Below are positions 1-8,817 of a DNA stretch of 64,000 nucleotides, piece by piece. Position 1 is the first letter of the stretch. Each line of letters starts with the position of its first letter. A program made the translations under genes and the position numbers. The notes under the pieces were generated by a model. The model was not told the origin of the DNA, did not search any database, and was given only the letters and a program-made list of their open reading frames with translations. The stretch is from CAYWPG01 sp964460035 (lineage in GTDB: Bacteria; Pseudomonadota; Gammaproteobacteria; Nitrococcales; AK92): assembly GCA_964460035.1 (NCBI GenBank), contig CAYWPG010000017.1, positions 5,340 to 69,339 of the forward strand, given 5' to 3'.

Positions 1-321
1 CATCAGAGCCAAAATGTACGTAATGATCAGAGGCAGAAAATTCGCGTGAAAGACGGGGATGAAAACCGAGAACAGCACCACCGTCAGCGCAAATTTTGCC
101 GCCTCCCCCACATACAGTGCCCGCACCATCGCCTGCGGCGAGCGTTGTGCACGCCGTGAGAACATCCTCCAGGCCAGCATGAGAGTTGGCACCAGGGCGA
201 CCACGCCGCCTGCCGAGGCAGCCTGGCCGGCCCGCGCATCGATTAAGATCCACCAGATTGCGGCGCTCGCTAGGACGACGAAGAGTTGCCCTACCACAAC
301 CCTCGCGACAGTCGGATGCAT
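1..321 (-). CDS. atpI: ATP synthase protein I (AtpI), 3' end missing
   Basis: Reading leftward from an ATG at 321 gives 107 open codons that run off the window edge. The product is a small hydrophobic protein starting MHPTVARVVVGQLFVV. It has a membrane segment at about residues 5-25, a second around 40-52 followed by basic residues, a conserved-looking stretch ALYVGEAAKFALTVVLF near residues 70-86, and a last hydrophobic run at the edge. AtpI is a membrane helper for assembly of the F1Fo c-ring, and in gammaproteobacteria it sits between parB and atpB, as expected here. An in-frame TAG two codons upstream fixes the ATG as the start. The rest of the atp operon should lie to the left. The family call rests on topology, size and synteny. 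Confidence 0.8.
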   Translation of the reverse strand, partial: MHPTVARVVVGQLFVVLASAAIWWILIDARAGQAASAGGVVALVPTLMLAWRMFSRRAQRSPQAMVRALYVGEAAKFALTVVLFSVFIPVFHANFLPLIITYILALM

Positions 322-546
322 GCGCTACAACCCCGTAGACTTGGGCCGGCTGCCAGTCAGCCCCGCCTTGGCAGCAGGGCCGTAGGCTGGGCTAGTGAGC
401 AGGCGGGTCGATGTCAGGCGCGGAGTATAAAGATTAGCCAATAGGGGGTCAACGATCTGCGTGGTCGTCTTTCACATCTTCGGCGATCCGGGCCTACGGC
501 ACCCGCTCGCTAGGTGCCGGCAAACCACGGATGCGCTTCGCGGGGC

Positions 547-1413
547 TCAACGAATCCGTTCGATGATACCGTCCAGCTCGTCGAGGCTGCTGTAGTGAAT
601 GACGAGCTTGCCGCGCCCCCGCTGTTCCTGCTGGATCTTTACGGCAGCACCGAGACGTTCGGAAAGATCGTCCTGCAGGCGCCGTATATTCGGATCCAGC
701 TGCCTCGGCGCCGGCTTGGCCTTGGTGCCTTCCTCGACCAGGCGCCGCACCAGGGCTTCCGTTGCCCGCACGTTCAACCCCCGTGCCACGACCTGCGCCG
801 CGGCCTCGCTCTGCTGCCGCCCGGAAAGCGCCGCTAGGGCACGCGCGTGGCCCATATCGAGCTGTCCTTGCTCGATATAGCGCTTGACGTCGGGGTTGAG
901 GTCGAGCAGGCGCAGGAGATTGGACACCGATGCACGAGAGCGGCCGACGGCATCGGCGACTTCCTGATGCGTCATGCCAAAGTCGTCGACCAGCCGCTTG
1001 AAGGCGACCGCTTCTTCCAACGGATTGAGATCCTCCCGCTGGATGTTCTCTATCAGAGCGACGGCAACGGCAACCTCGTCGGGAACTTCGCGCACGATGG
1101 CTGGGATCTCGGCAAGCCCTGCCAGCTGCGCAGCACGCCAGCGGCGCTCGCCGGCGATGATTTCGTAACGGTTCTCCTCACCGAGCGGGCGAACCACGAT
1201 AGGTTGCACGACGCCTTGCGCGCGAATCGAGTCGGCCAGTTCCTGCAGCGCGGCCGGGTCGAAGTCGGTACGCGGCTGGTAACGACCGCGTTGTAGGTAC
1301 TCGACCGGCAGTTTGCGCAGCGAAGCGTCATCCCCGGCCGATGCCGTGTCCGCGGTCGCCCCCAACAGGGCGTCCAGACCACGGCCAAGGCCTCTGCGTT
1401 TACCCGCACTCAT
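547..1413 (-). CDS. parB: Chromosome partitioning protein ParB (Spo0J family)
   Basis: A 288-residue ParB. The N-terminus carries the arginine-rich KRRGLGRGLDALLG segment (residues 5-18) that stimulates the ParA ATPase. The CTP-binding ParB/Srx domain follows, with GERRWRAA at 88-95 and IENIQREDLNPLEEA at 121-135. A helix-turn-helix lies around 148-172 and a C-terminal dimerisation domain ends the protein. ParB loads on parS as a CTP-dependent clamp and spreads to organise the origin. It lies 14 nt downstream of parA in one operon. Its targets are visible in this window: parS-like palindromes in recF (12844 and 13456) and mnmG (4183). Confidence 0.97.
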   Translation of the reverse strand: MSAGKRRGLGRGLDALLGATADTASAGDDASLRKLPVEYLQRGRYQPRTDFDPAALQELADSIRAQGVVQPIVVRPLGEENRYEIIAGERRWRAAQLAGLAEIPAIVREVPDEVAVAVALIENIQREDLNPLEEAVAFKRLVDDFGMTHQEVADAVGRSRASVSNLLRLLDLNPDVKRYIEQGQLDMGHARALAALSGRQQSEAAAQVVARGLNVRATEALVRRLVEEGTKAKPAPRQLDPNIRRLQDDLSERLGAAVKIQQEQRGRGKLVIHYSSLDELDGIIERIR

Positions 1414-1427
1414 GGATCTCGTCCTCC

Positions 1428-2219
1428 CTAACTGGCCGCGGACGTCTGTTTGGCGCGCATGTCGCGGCGGATGATCTCGCTTGCCAGAGCCATATACGCC
1501 AAGGCCCCGCGGGAGGTGCGGTCGTATTGAGTTACCGGCAGACCGTGGCTGGGGGCTTCGGCCAAGCGCACATTGCGCGGGATCATGGTCCGATAGACCT
1601 GATCATTGAAGTGTTGGATCAATTGCGCGCCGACCTGATTGGCCAGGTTGTTGCGCGGATCGTACATAGTGCGTAACAGACCCTCGATCTTCAGATCGCG
1701 ATTGACCGTTTGCTGAATCCGCTTGATGGTGTTGAGCAGCGCTGTCAGTCCCTCCAATGCGTAGTACTCGCATTGAATGGGAATAAGCACGCCATGCGCG
1801 GCAACCAGCGCATTCACTGTAAGGATGTTGAGCGAGGGCGGACAGTCGACGAGAACGTAATCGAAATCGTTTTTTACCCGCGCCAGTTGCAGGCGCAGCC
1901 GCTGTTCGCGCCCCTGCGCTTCGAGCAGCGCCACTTCGGCAGCGGTGAGATCGCCGTTGGCTGGCACCAAAGTGTAGTTCCCGCTTTCCACCGGTACCAG
2001 GGCCTCGCGGATGCTGATCTGGTCCATCAGCACCTCGTAACCACTGTAGCGGACATTATCCTTATCCACACCGGAGCCGACGGTGGCGTTCCCTTGGGGA
2101 TCGAGATCGACCAGCAACACACGTTTGCGGTTGCCGGCCAATGCCGCCGCCAGGTTAACGCAGGTGGTCGTTTTGCCAACCCCGCCTTTCTGATTCGTGA
2201 CCGCTATGATCTTGGCCAT
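1428..2219 (-). CDS. parA: Chromosome partitioning ATPase ParA (Soj family)
   Basis: A 263-residue deviant Walker ATPase. KGGVGKTT at 11-18 is the P-loop with the signature first lysine, DLDPQGN at 38-44 follows, and DCPPS at 125-129 is the Walker B region. ParA binds DNA non-specifically as an ATP dimer, and ParB stimulates its ATPase to move the origins apart. The short N-terminus without a helix-turn-helix is typical of chromosomal (type Ib-like) ParA rather than plasmid ParA. It sits 29 nt downstream of rsmG and is followed directly by parB. Start ATG at 2219. Confidence 0.97.
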   Translation of the reverse strand: MAKIIAVTNQKGGVGKTTTCVNLAAALAGNRKRVLLVDLDPQGNATVGSGVDKDNVRYSGYEVLMDQISIREALVPVESGNYTLVPANGDLTAAEVALLEAQGREQRLRLQLARVKNDFDYVLVDCPPSLNILTVNALVAAHGVLIPIQCEYYALEGLTALLNTIKRIQQTVNRDLKIEGLLRTMYDPRNNLANQVGAQLIQHFNDQVYRTMIPRNVRLAEAPSHGLPVTQYDRTSRGALAYMALASEIIRRDMRAKQTSAAS

Positions 2220-2248
2220 GGCTGATCCGTAGATATGCGCTTGGAGAC

Positions 2249-2905
2249 TCAGGTACCAAGCCTTAGCTCAAGCAGGTGACGCTCGGCAGCAAGGCCGGGC
2301 ACCGTGAGCGCGTGGATCATGAGCTTACCGCGTTCGCGGGGAATTTTCCCCACTTCGGTCGCATCCAAGCGACCTTTCATAGCAAGCAACCGCCCGTCGG
2401 GTGCCGCAAGCGGTTGAGTCAATTCGAAGAAAGTATCGGCGGCCGCGAAGGCGCGGGAGATGACGGTCTGGAACGGCTGCTCGGGCCGGAAAGCTTCCAC
2501 CCGGGCTTCAACAACCTCTACGTTGCTCAGCTTCAGCTCCAGCTGGGCTTGGCGCAGAAAGCGCGTCTTCTTGCCGTTGCTGTCGAGCAATGTCAGGTGT
2601 AACTCAGGGCGCGCGATGGCCAGTGGAATCCCCGGCAGGCCAGGCCCTGTACCCACGTCGAGCACGCGGGGGCCGCGAACATGCGGCAGCACGGCCAGAC
2701 TATCGAGCAGATGGCGAGTCACCATCTCCTCCGGCTCGCGCACCGCGGAAAGGTTGTACGCTCGGTTCCATTTCCGGAGCAGCGCCAGGTAAGCCAGCAA
2801 CGGTGTAGCGATCGCAGCCGGCAAGCCCAAGTCACGCAACCCCGCGTGGAGACGCTGCGCAACCGCGGCCGAAAGTGTCTCAGGCACTGCGATGCACCCC
2901 TCCAT
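2249..2905 (-). CDS. rsmG: 16S rRNA (guanine527-N7)-methyltransferase RsmG (GidB)
   Basis: A 218-residue class I SAM methyltransferase that methylates N7 of G527 in the 16S rRNA 530 loop. The substrate-side motif NLSAVREPEEMVTRHLLDSL covers residues 51-70. The SAM-binding VLDVGTGPGLPGIPLAI is at 81-97, and SRAF near 149 is the family catalytic-region motif. The first codons overlap the 3' end of mnmG by 26 nt, which implies translational coupling. Loss of RsmG is known to give low-level streptomycin resistance. Confidence 0.96.
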   Translation of the reverse strand: MEGCIAVPETLSAAVAQRLHAGLRDLGLPAAIATPLLAYLALLRKWNRAYNLSAVREPEEMVTRHLLDSLAVLPHVRGPRVLDVGTGPGLPGIPLAIARPELHLTLLDSNGKKTRFLRQAQLELKLSNVEVVEARVEAFRPEQPFQTVISRAFAAADTFFELTQPLAAPDGRLLAMKGRLDATEVGKIPRERGKLMIHALTVPGLAAERHLLELRLGT

Positions 2906-4769
2906 GCTTCTTCAGGTGGATCAGCAGCAAAGAAACCGCAGCCGGCGTAACGCCGGGAATCCGGGACGCAAGTCCCAAGGTTGCAGGACGCTGCTTCTTG
3001 AACTTTTCACGCACCTCGGAAGACAAGCCAGGAACCTGGTCGTAATCCAGATCCTCGGGAACCGCGACTGACTCGTAGCGCGCGGCGCGCTCGATTTCCT
3101 CGCGCTGGCGTTCCAGATAGCCGGCGTACTTGGCCTGGATCTCGACCTGCTCGGCCACCTTGGGATCGGCAACCGGCTCACCTGCCCCCGGCAACGTCAT
3201 CAGGGCCGCGTACGTCACCTCCGGTCGGCGCAACAGCTCGCTCAAGCGATGCTCCCGGCGCAGCGGCGCTCCGAGAACGCGTTCGGCGTCAGCCGCAGGT
3301 ACCTGCGCCGGGCGCAGCACGGTGTCGGCAAGACGCGCCTGCTCGCGCGCAATCGCCTCGCGTTTCTCCTCGAATAGCCGCCATTGCTCGTCATCGACTA
3401 GCCCTAAACGGCGACCGATCTCGGTCAGACGCAGATCGGCGTTGTCTTCTCTCAAGTGCAGACGGTACTCAGCACGGCTGGTAAACATGCGGTACGGCTC
3501 CTGCGTACCTTGGGTGATCAGATCGTCGATCAATACGCCTATGTAGGCTTCGTCGCGGCGAGGAGTCCAAGGCTCGCGTTCCAGCACTTTGCAGGCGGCA
3601 TTGAGGCCGGCGATAAGGCCCTGCGCGGCGGCTTCCTCATACCCGGTGGTGCCGTTGATCTGACCCGCGAAAAACAGGCCCTCGATGAAGCGCGTTTCCA
3701 GCGTAGGACGCAGATCGCGCGGATCAAAGAAATCGTATTCGATCGCGTAGCCCGGACGGGTGATATGGGCGTTCTCCAAGCCTTTGATCGAACGCACCAG
3801 CTCGTACTGAACATCGAACGGCAAGCTGGTCGAAATGCCGTTGGGGTAAACCTCGTGGGTCGTGAGCCCCTCGGGCTCCAGGAAAACCTGGTGTGAGGTC
3901 TTGTCGGCGAACCGCACGATCTTGTCCTCCACCGACGGGCAGTAGCGCGGCCCTATGCCTTCGATGACGCCGGTGTACATGGGTGAGCGGTCCATGCCGC
4001 CACGGATGATTTCGTGGGTGCGCTCGTTGGTGTAGGTAATGTGGCAAACGACCTGCGGCGGATGGTCTTCAGGCCGCCCGCGGAACGAGAAGACTGGCAC
4101 CGGATCGTCGCCCGGCTGAGTCTGTAGCTGGCTGTAGTCGATGGTGCGCCCGTCCAGCCGCGGCGGCGTGCCTGTTTTCAGACGTTCCACGTGGAAAGGT
4201 AATTCGCGCAAGCGCTTAGCGAGGGTGTTGGCGGGCTGGTCGCCCGCCCGGCCGCCCTGATAGTTCGACAAGCCAATGTGGATGAGACCACCGAGGAAGG
4301 TTCCGACAGTGAGTACCACCGTAGGGGCGTAGAAGCGTAGCCCCATCTGTGTGACCACACCCTCTACTCGCTCGCCTACGACGATAAGGTCGTCGACGGC
4401 TTGCTGGAACAGGTAGAGGTTCGGTTGCGCTTCGATCGCAGTGCGTACGGCTTGTTTGTAGAGGACGCGGTCGGCTTGCGCACGGGTAGCGCGTACGGCC
4501 GGTCCTTTGCGGCTGTTGAGTATGCGGAACTGGATCCCGCTCTTGTCGATGGCACGCGCCATCAGTCCGCCCAAGGCGTCGATTTCCTTGACGAGTTGCC
4601 CTTTTCCTATGCCGCCGATCGCCGGGTTGCAGCTCATCTGACCCAGAGTCTCGACGTTGTGTGTTAGCAGCAGTGTGGAACAGCCGATACGGGCAGCGGC
4701 GAGCGCGGCCTCGGTTCCGGCATGGCCGCCCCCGACGACGATGACGTCATAGCGTTGTGGGTAGTCCAT
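2880..4769 (-). CDS. mnmG: tRNA uridine-5-carboxymethylaminomethyl modification enzyme MnmG (GidA)
   Basis: A 629-residue full-length MnmG. The FAD-binding Rossmann motif GGGHAGTEAALAAA is at residues 13-26, and CNPAIGGIGKG at 47-57 carries the conserved cysteine region. With MnmE it installs the (carboxymethyl)aminomethyl group at C5 of wobble U34. mnmG is usually the first gene beside oriC, and here it transcribes away from the DnaA-box gap at 4770-5581. A parS-like palindrome lies inside its coding sequence at 4183-4198. Start ATG at 4769. Confidence 0.97.
   Translation of the reverse strand: MDYPQRYDVIVVGGGHAGTEAALAAARIGCSTLLLTHNVETLGQMSCNPAIGGIGKGQLVKEIDALGGLMARAIDKSGIQFRILNSRKGPAVRATRAQADRVLYKQAVRTAIEAQPNLYLFQQAVDDLIVVGERVEGVVTQMGLRFYAPTVVLTVGTFLGGLIHIGLSNYQGGRAGDQPANTLAKRLRELPFHVERLKTGTPPRLDGRTIDYSQLQTQPGDDPVPVFSFRGRPEDHPPQVVCHITYTNERTHEIIRGGMDRSPMYTGVIEGIGPRYCPSVEDKIVRFADKTSHQVFLEPEGLTTHEVYPNGISTSLPFDVQYELVRSIKGLENAHITRPGYAIEYDFFDPRDLRPTLETRFIEGLFFAGQINGTTGYEEAAAQGLIAGLNAACKVLEREPWTPRRDEAYIGVLIDDLITQGTQEPYRMFTSRAEYRLHLREDNADLRLTEIGRRLGLVDDEQWRLFEEKREAIAREQARLADTVLRPAQVPAADAERVLGAPLRREHRLSELLRRPEVTYAALMTLPGAGEPVADPKVAEQVEIQAKYAGYLERQREEIERAARYESVAVPEDLDYDQVPGLSSEVREKFKKQRPATLGLASRIPGVTPAAVSLLLIHLKKHGGVHRSA
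4183..4198. other. Degenerate parS site inside mnmG
   Basis: The 12-bp core TTCCACGTGGAA (4185-4196) is a perfect palindrome. The 16-mer differs from consensus TGTTCCACGTGGAACA at three outer positions (1, 15 and 16). Two stronger copies lie in recF. It is probably a weak ParB site. Confidence 0.55.
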
Positions 4770-4928
4770 TGCTTGGTCTCCGGGGCAAAGGGCACGGAAC
4801 GCGGCAGTTTAAGCAGCTGTCGTGCGCTCTACAAGGGCAACGGTCATGTGCCCGGTGCTGTGGCGGTTACTCTTCAATATCTTAATTCTTTATGTAGATA
4901 GATCCTTGTTGTTGCGTCGCGGCCGCCT

Positions 4929-4937
4929 TGTGGATAA
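4929..4937 (-). promoter_or_regulatory. DnaA box (perfect)
   Basis: Reads TTATCCACA on the minus strand, identical to the R1/R4-type consensus. It lies just beyond the AT-rich stretch at 4868-4915. Confidence 0.75.
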
Positions 4938-5027
4938 GTTTTAAAACAAACGTAGGATCAATGTCTTAGGGTGTTTTTGGTGGCGGCATATGTGGGCTAG
5001 CTTCGTTTGCATAGAAGATGAGAAAGT

Positions 5028-5036
5028 TGTGGATAA
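5028..5036 (-). promoter_or_regulatory. DnaA box (perfect)
   Basis: TTATCCACA on the minus strand, 91 nt after the first box and in the same orientation. Confidence 0.75.
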
Positions 5037-5074
5037 CTCAAGGGTCGGTAGTTTGCTCTCACCTCTGACACAGG

Positions 5075-5083
5075 TTATCCACA
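5075..5083 (+). promoter_or_regulatory. DnaA box (perfect)
   Basis: TTATCCACA on the plus strand, facing the box at 5028-5036 with 38 nt between them. Confidence 0.75.
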
Positions 5084-5295
5084 GGTGGCGGGCAGCTTTT
5101 GAGGGCGATGTGCAACTGTGGGTTTCGCCGCCGGAGCAGCCTCGGGGAAGTCAGTGCCCAGGCTCGGGGGCGGCGTCGCTGAGCCTCCGCTGGCGTATTT
5201 GGGGCCGGCGTTGGTAGGGGCATATAGGCAATGAGGGCCTGCTCCGCCCTTTTGTGGATGTGTAGCGCGCTCTACGGCGATTTGAGGCGTGGAGA

Positions 5296-5317
5296 GGGGG
5301 TGCGAGGGGTGGGTGGG
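5296..5317 (+). other. Potential G-quadruplex motif beside the origin
   Basis: Four G-runs of 5, 4, 3 and 3 are separated by loops of 5, 1 and 1 nt, which fits the G3+N1-7 quadruplex pattern. It lies about 210 nt from the last DnaA box, in the origin-side gap. Confidence 0.55.
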
Positions 5318-5581
5318 TACCCTAGCGCTGTACCGGGTCATGTGCGGACGCTGTGCGGAGCCGCAGGAACAGGCGCGCGGAAGGGTGACATCCTTCCCGC
5401 TACGTGGCCATAGGACTTCCGTAAAGAGCGTGTAGAAGCCTTTAGCGTGGCTGTGTCGTGCTATTGGAGCAGGCACGACAGGAGGGGGTATGGCCCAGTG
5501 TTGGCCAGCGGTACGGTCGAGCCGCGTGGGTCCAGCATCATGCCGGCGGCGTCTCGATGTGGCGGCGCAGACTCGAAGACG

Positions 5582-6928
5582 TTATTTGCCGATACAGAAG
5601 CTGGAGAAGATCCGGCCGAGGAGCTCGTCGCTGGTGACTTTGCCAGTGATCTCGCCCAGCGCGTCCTGCATTTCGCGCAGCTCTTCGGCGAGTAGCTCTC
5701 CTGCGCCCGCTTCCAGCTGGGCCTGAGCGAGCGCCAGGTGGGATGCGGCGCGATCCAGGGCATCCAGGTGGCGGCGCCTGGCAATGAACCCGCCATCGCG
5801 TTCTTCGAACCCCATGCACCGTTTCAGATGCTCTCTCAGCTCGGTAAAGCCATCGCCGGTGCTGGCACTGAGGTAAATGCTGGAGCCGAGTTCGCCCTCG
5901 CTCTTGCCGGGTGCTCTGCCGGTTAGATCGATCTTATTGTGGATGACGGTAAGGCCCACGTTCGCAGGAAGTCGACTCGCCACCTCGCGCTCGGGGGCGC
6001 CGATGCCGATACGGTCGTCGACCACAAGCAGCACACGATCCGCCGCTTCTATAGCATTCCATGCTCGGCGTATGCCCTCTTGTTCCACCGCGTCGGTAGT
6101 GTCGCGCAGCCCGGCGGTATCGATGACGTGCAGCGGCATCCCATCGATCTGAATGTGTTCGCGCAGTGTGTCGCGGGTAGTGCCCTCAATGTCGGTAACA
6201 ATGGCCGCTTCGTAACCGGCGAGACGGTTCAAGAGGCTGGATTTGCCGGCATTCGGGCGTCCCGCTATGACAATGGTCATTCCATCCCTAAGGACTTGGC
6301 CGCGGCGTGCCTCCGCCTGCACCGATTCGAGGGCGTGAGCGATATGATCCAGACGCCGTGCTACTTCGCCATCACTGAGAAAGTCGATTTCTTCCTCGGG
6401 GAAGTCGATAGCGGATTCGACGTACATGCGCAGCTCGGTGAGCGCCTCTACCAGGGTGTGGATGGCGGCGGAAAACTCGCCCTGCAGGGAACGCAGCGCG
6501 GCGCGGGCACCGGCCTCGGTGCTGGCAGCGATAAGGTCGGCGATGGCCTCTGCCTGAGCTAGATCGAGCTTGCCGTTGAGAAAGGCGCGTTCCGAGAACT
6601 CTCCCGGACGGGCCAGACGGGCACCGAGCTCGGTCAGACGGCGCAGCAGGCCGTCCATCACGACCGGGCCACCGTGGCCCTGCAGTTCCAGCACGTCTTC
6701 GCCGGTAAAGGAGTTGGGCGCGGGGAAGTACAGGGCGATGCCCTCGTCGAGGACCTCGCCCTGGGCATTGCGAAAACGCGCGAAGGTCGCGTAGCGCGGC
6801 TGGGGTACTCGGCCGGTCAGCGCCTCGGCGAACTCCGCGGCCCGAGGGCCTGAGACACGAACGATCCCCACCCCACCGCGGCCCGGTGGGGTGGCGACGG
6901 CACAGATGGTATCGGTGCCGCCGCGCAC
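5582..6928 (-). CDS. mnmE: tRNA modification GTPase MnmE (TrmE)
   Basis: A 448-residue MnmE. The N-terminal formyl-tetrahydrofolate-binding domain includes ATPPGRGGVGIVRVSG (12-27). The inserted G domain has GRPNAGKS at 223-230, TDIEGTTRD around 245-253 and DTAGLR at 270-275. The protein ends in CIGK, whose cysteine is needed for tRNA modification. It works as a heterotetramer with MnmG on wobble U34. The start is GTG at 6928, 3 nt after the yidC stop codon, so it is the last gene of the rpmH-rnpA-yidD-yidC-mnmE run. Confidence 0.97.
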   Translation of the reverse strand: MRGGTDTICAVATPPGRGGVGIVRVSGPRAAEFAEALTGRVPQPRYATFARFRNAQGEVLDEGIALYFPAPNSFTGEDVLELQGHGGPVVMDGLLRRLTELGARLARPGEFSERAFLNGKLDLAQAEAIADLIAASTEAGARAALRSLQGEFSAAIHTLVEALTELRMYVESAIDFPEEEIDFLSDGEVARRLDHIAHALESVQAEARRGQVLRDGMTIVIAGRPNAGKSSLLNRLAGYEAAIVTDIEGTTRDTLREHIQIDGMPLHVIDTAGLRDTTDAVEQEGIRRAWNAIEAADRVLLVVDDRIGIGAPEREVASRLPANVGLTVIHNKIDLTGRAPGKSEGELGSSIYLSASTGDGFTELREHLKRCMGFEERDGGFIARRRHLDALDRAASHLALAQAQLEAGAGELLAEELREMQDALGEITGKVTSDELLGRIFSSFCIGK

Positions 6929-6931
6929 GCC

Positions 6932-8584
6932 TTAACCCTTGCGGCGTTCGTTCTTACCCGGCTCGGCATCGATGCGGCGGTTGATGAGCCACTGCTGGCC
7001 GATCGACAGGGTGTTGTTGACCACCCAGTACAGCACCAGACCGGCGGGGAAGAACAGGAAGAACACGGTGAAGACGATGGGCAGAACCATCATCACCTTT
7101 TGCTGGATAGGATCCAGCGGCGCCGGATTCAGCTTTTGCTGCGCCAACATGGATATACCCATGAGAATGGGCAGCACGAAGTAGGGATCCCGCACCGAGA
7201 GGTCCTGGATCCACAGAATGAATGGCGCCTGGCGCAGCTCCACGCTCTCCAGCAATACCCAATACAGTGCAATGAAGACGGGGATCTGGATCAGCACCGG
7301 CAGGCAGCCGGCCACCGGATTCACCTTCTCCTTTCTATAAAGCTCCATCAGCTCTTGGTTTAAGCGCTGGCGGTCGTCCCCGAAGCGCTCCTTGAGCTGC
7401 GCCATCTTCGGTTGCAGCTTGCGCATCTTCGCCATGGAGCGGCCGCTGGTCTCGGAGAGCGGGTAGAACAGCAGCTTGATGAGGAGCGTCAGCAGGATAA
7501 TCGACCAACCCCAGTTGCCGACGATGCCGTGAATACTCTGTAGCAACCAGAACAACGGCTTGGCTATGAAGGTCAGGAAGCCGTAGTCCACCGTGAGCTC
7601 CAGGCCGGGAGCGATCTCCTTGAGGCGATGCTGTTCCTTCGGGCCCACGTAGAGCTGGTTGGTAAAGCGGGCCGACTCGCCGGGAGCGGCTGCCTGCAGC
7701 GGCGAGGACATGCCGAGAATGTACTGGTTGTTCGGCAGCGCACGGGTGTAAAACCGCTGCGTCTCATCGCGCGGCGGCACCCACGCGCCTAGGAAATAAT
7801 GTTGGATCATCGCCGCCCAGCCATTCTGGACGTCACGTTCCAGTGGGCGGCTGTCCATGTCGCTGAAGGAGATCTTCTGGTAGCGATCTTCCTCGCTATA
7901 GATCACGCCGCCAGTGTACGTGTAGATGAAGAACATGCTCCGGCCGCCGGGATCGGGGCTGCGACGAAGCTGCACGTACTGAAACGCCTCCCATGGGGAG
8001 TCGCTCTGGTTGTCGACCTTGTGCTCGAGGTCGACGAGATAACTGTCGCGATGGAAGGTGTACGTTTTGGTGACGGTCACCCCCTGCTCGTTGGTCCAGG
8101 TCAGCGGGACTTCCAGCCTGTCCTGGCCATCGGCGAGGCGATACTCTGACTGGGTGGCCGTGAAGTGCGCCTGGTGCGTCGGCGCCTCGCCCTCGGTCGC
8201 TTGAAGACCGGACTGCGCGACAAAGATCGGGTCGCGGCTGTCGGACATTAGCTGAAACGGCGTCGGGTCATCGGCGGTCAGCGCATAATCGAGCAGATTC
8301 ACGCGTCGAATATCGCCGCCTATCGTGGAGATCTCGACTTCCAGCAGATCGGTCACCACCTTAATGGTATCGCCCACCGGCAGGCCGGCGGCCTGGGGCG
8401 AGGCGATGGCGTCAGGCGCGGTCGTCGGGCCGGGTGCTTCTCCTGGCAGAGCAGGCGGTGCGAGCGGCGCTTCCTCTGCGACGGGGGCCGGCGGCGGTTC
8501 GTGATAGTCGCGCTGCCATGCGCTCCACAGCAGAAGGCTCACAAATGCTAGAGCCAGGTAAAGAATCAGGCGTTGGTTTTCCAT
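6932..8584 (-). CDS. yidC: Membrane protein insertase YidC
   Basis: A 550-residue Gram-negative YidC. The N-terminal membrane anchor (about residues 5-22, LILYLALAFVSLLLWSAW) leads into a proline/alanine-rich linker and a large periplasmic beta domain (about 70-330). The conserved five-helix insertase core begins near 350 (FIAKPLFWLLQSIHGIVGNWGWSIILL in part) and includes NPVAGCLPVLIQIPVFIALY and the terminal LVLYWVVNNTLSIGQQ. YidC inserts inner-membrane proteins alone or with SecYEG. It overlaps yidD by one base at 8584. The tail NERRKG is short and basic. Confidence 0.97.
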   Translation of the reverse strand: MENQRLILYLALAFVSLLLWSAWQRDYHEPPPAPVAEEAPLAPPALPGEAPGPTTAPDAIASPQAAGLPVGDTIKVVTDLLEVEISTIGGDIRRVNLLDYALTADDPTPFQLMSDSRDPIFVAQSGLQATEGEAPTHQAHFTATQSEYRLADGQDRLEVPLTWTNEQGVTVTKTYTFHRDSYLVDLEHKVDNQSDSPWEAFQYVQLRRSPDPGGRSMFFIYTYTGGVIYSEEDRYQKISFSDMDSRPLERDVQNGWAAMIQHYFLGAWVPPRDETQRFYTRALPNNQYILGMSSPLQAAAPGESARFTNQLYVGPKEQHRLKEIAPGLELTVDYGFLTFIAKPLFWLLQSIHGIVGNWGWSIILLTLLIKLLFYPLSETSGRSMAKMRKLQPKMAQLKERFGDDRQRLNQELMELYRKEKVNPVAGCLPVLIQIPVFIALYWVLLESVELRQAPFILWIQDLSVRDPYFVLPILMGISMLAQQKLNPAPLDPIQQKVMMVLPIVFTVFFLFFPAGLVLYWVVNNTLSIGQQWLINRRIDAEPGKNERRKG

Positions 8585-8817
8585 CAGGATCTACCGAAAG
8601 GTGATTTGTCAGGAACCGGATCGAAGCCGCCGGGATGCAAAGGATGGCACTTGCATAGCCGACGCGCTGCCAGGTAAGTCCCGGCTACTGCACCATGCCG
8701 TTGCAAGGCCTCTATGGCATAGCCGGAGCAGGAAGGATAAAAGCGGCAGCGTGGCCCGAGCAATGGGCTGATGAATAACTGGTACAGGCGCAACAGCGCA
8801 ATCAGAACGTGGCGCAT
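8584..8817 (-). CDS. yidD: Membrane protein insertion efficiency factor YidD
   Basis: A 77-residue YidD. The family signature CRFYPSCSGYAIEAL lies at about 23-37, and CHPLHPGGFDPVP follows near 57-69. An N-terminal amphipathic or membrane-associated helix precedes them. It is a small inner-membrane-associated helper of YidC-dependent insertion. It overlaps rnpA and yidC by one base each, so translation along the operon is probably coupled. Confidence 0.95.
   Translation of the reverse strand: MRHVLIALLRLYQLFISPLLGPRCRFYPSCSGYAIEALQRHGAVAGTYLAARRLCKCHPLHPGGFDPVPDKSPFGRS

Larger units (their letters stand above)
4770..5581. other. oriC: Candidate chromosomal replication origin (oriC) in the mnmG-mnmE gap
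   Basis: An 812-bp gene-free stretch. It holds an AT-rich segment at about 4868-4915 and three perfect DnaA boxes (TTATCCACA) at 4929-4937 (minus), 5028-5036 (minus) and 5075-5083 (plus). T/A-rich sequence around 4938-4985 lies between them, and a G-quadruplex motif is at 5296-5317. From about 5100 on it is GC-rich with no recognisable gene; the short open frames there look like chance. The rpmH-dnaA gap (9319-9529), the origin in Pseudomonas, shows no such boxes. This makes the mnmG-mnmE gap the better candidate, but strand-composition analysis was not done. Confidence 0.7.

Noticed and set aside
5253..5261. Further DnaA-like box near 5253
   Set aside because: TGTGGATGT differs at two conserved positions from TGTGGATAA; too weak to count.
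5075..5476. 133-codon frame in the origin gap
   Set aside because: No ribosome-binding site, low-complexity proline/serine-rich product, and it covers a DnaA box.
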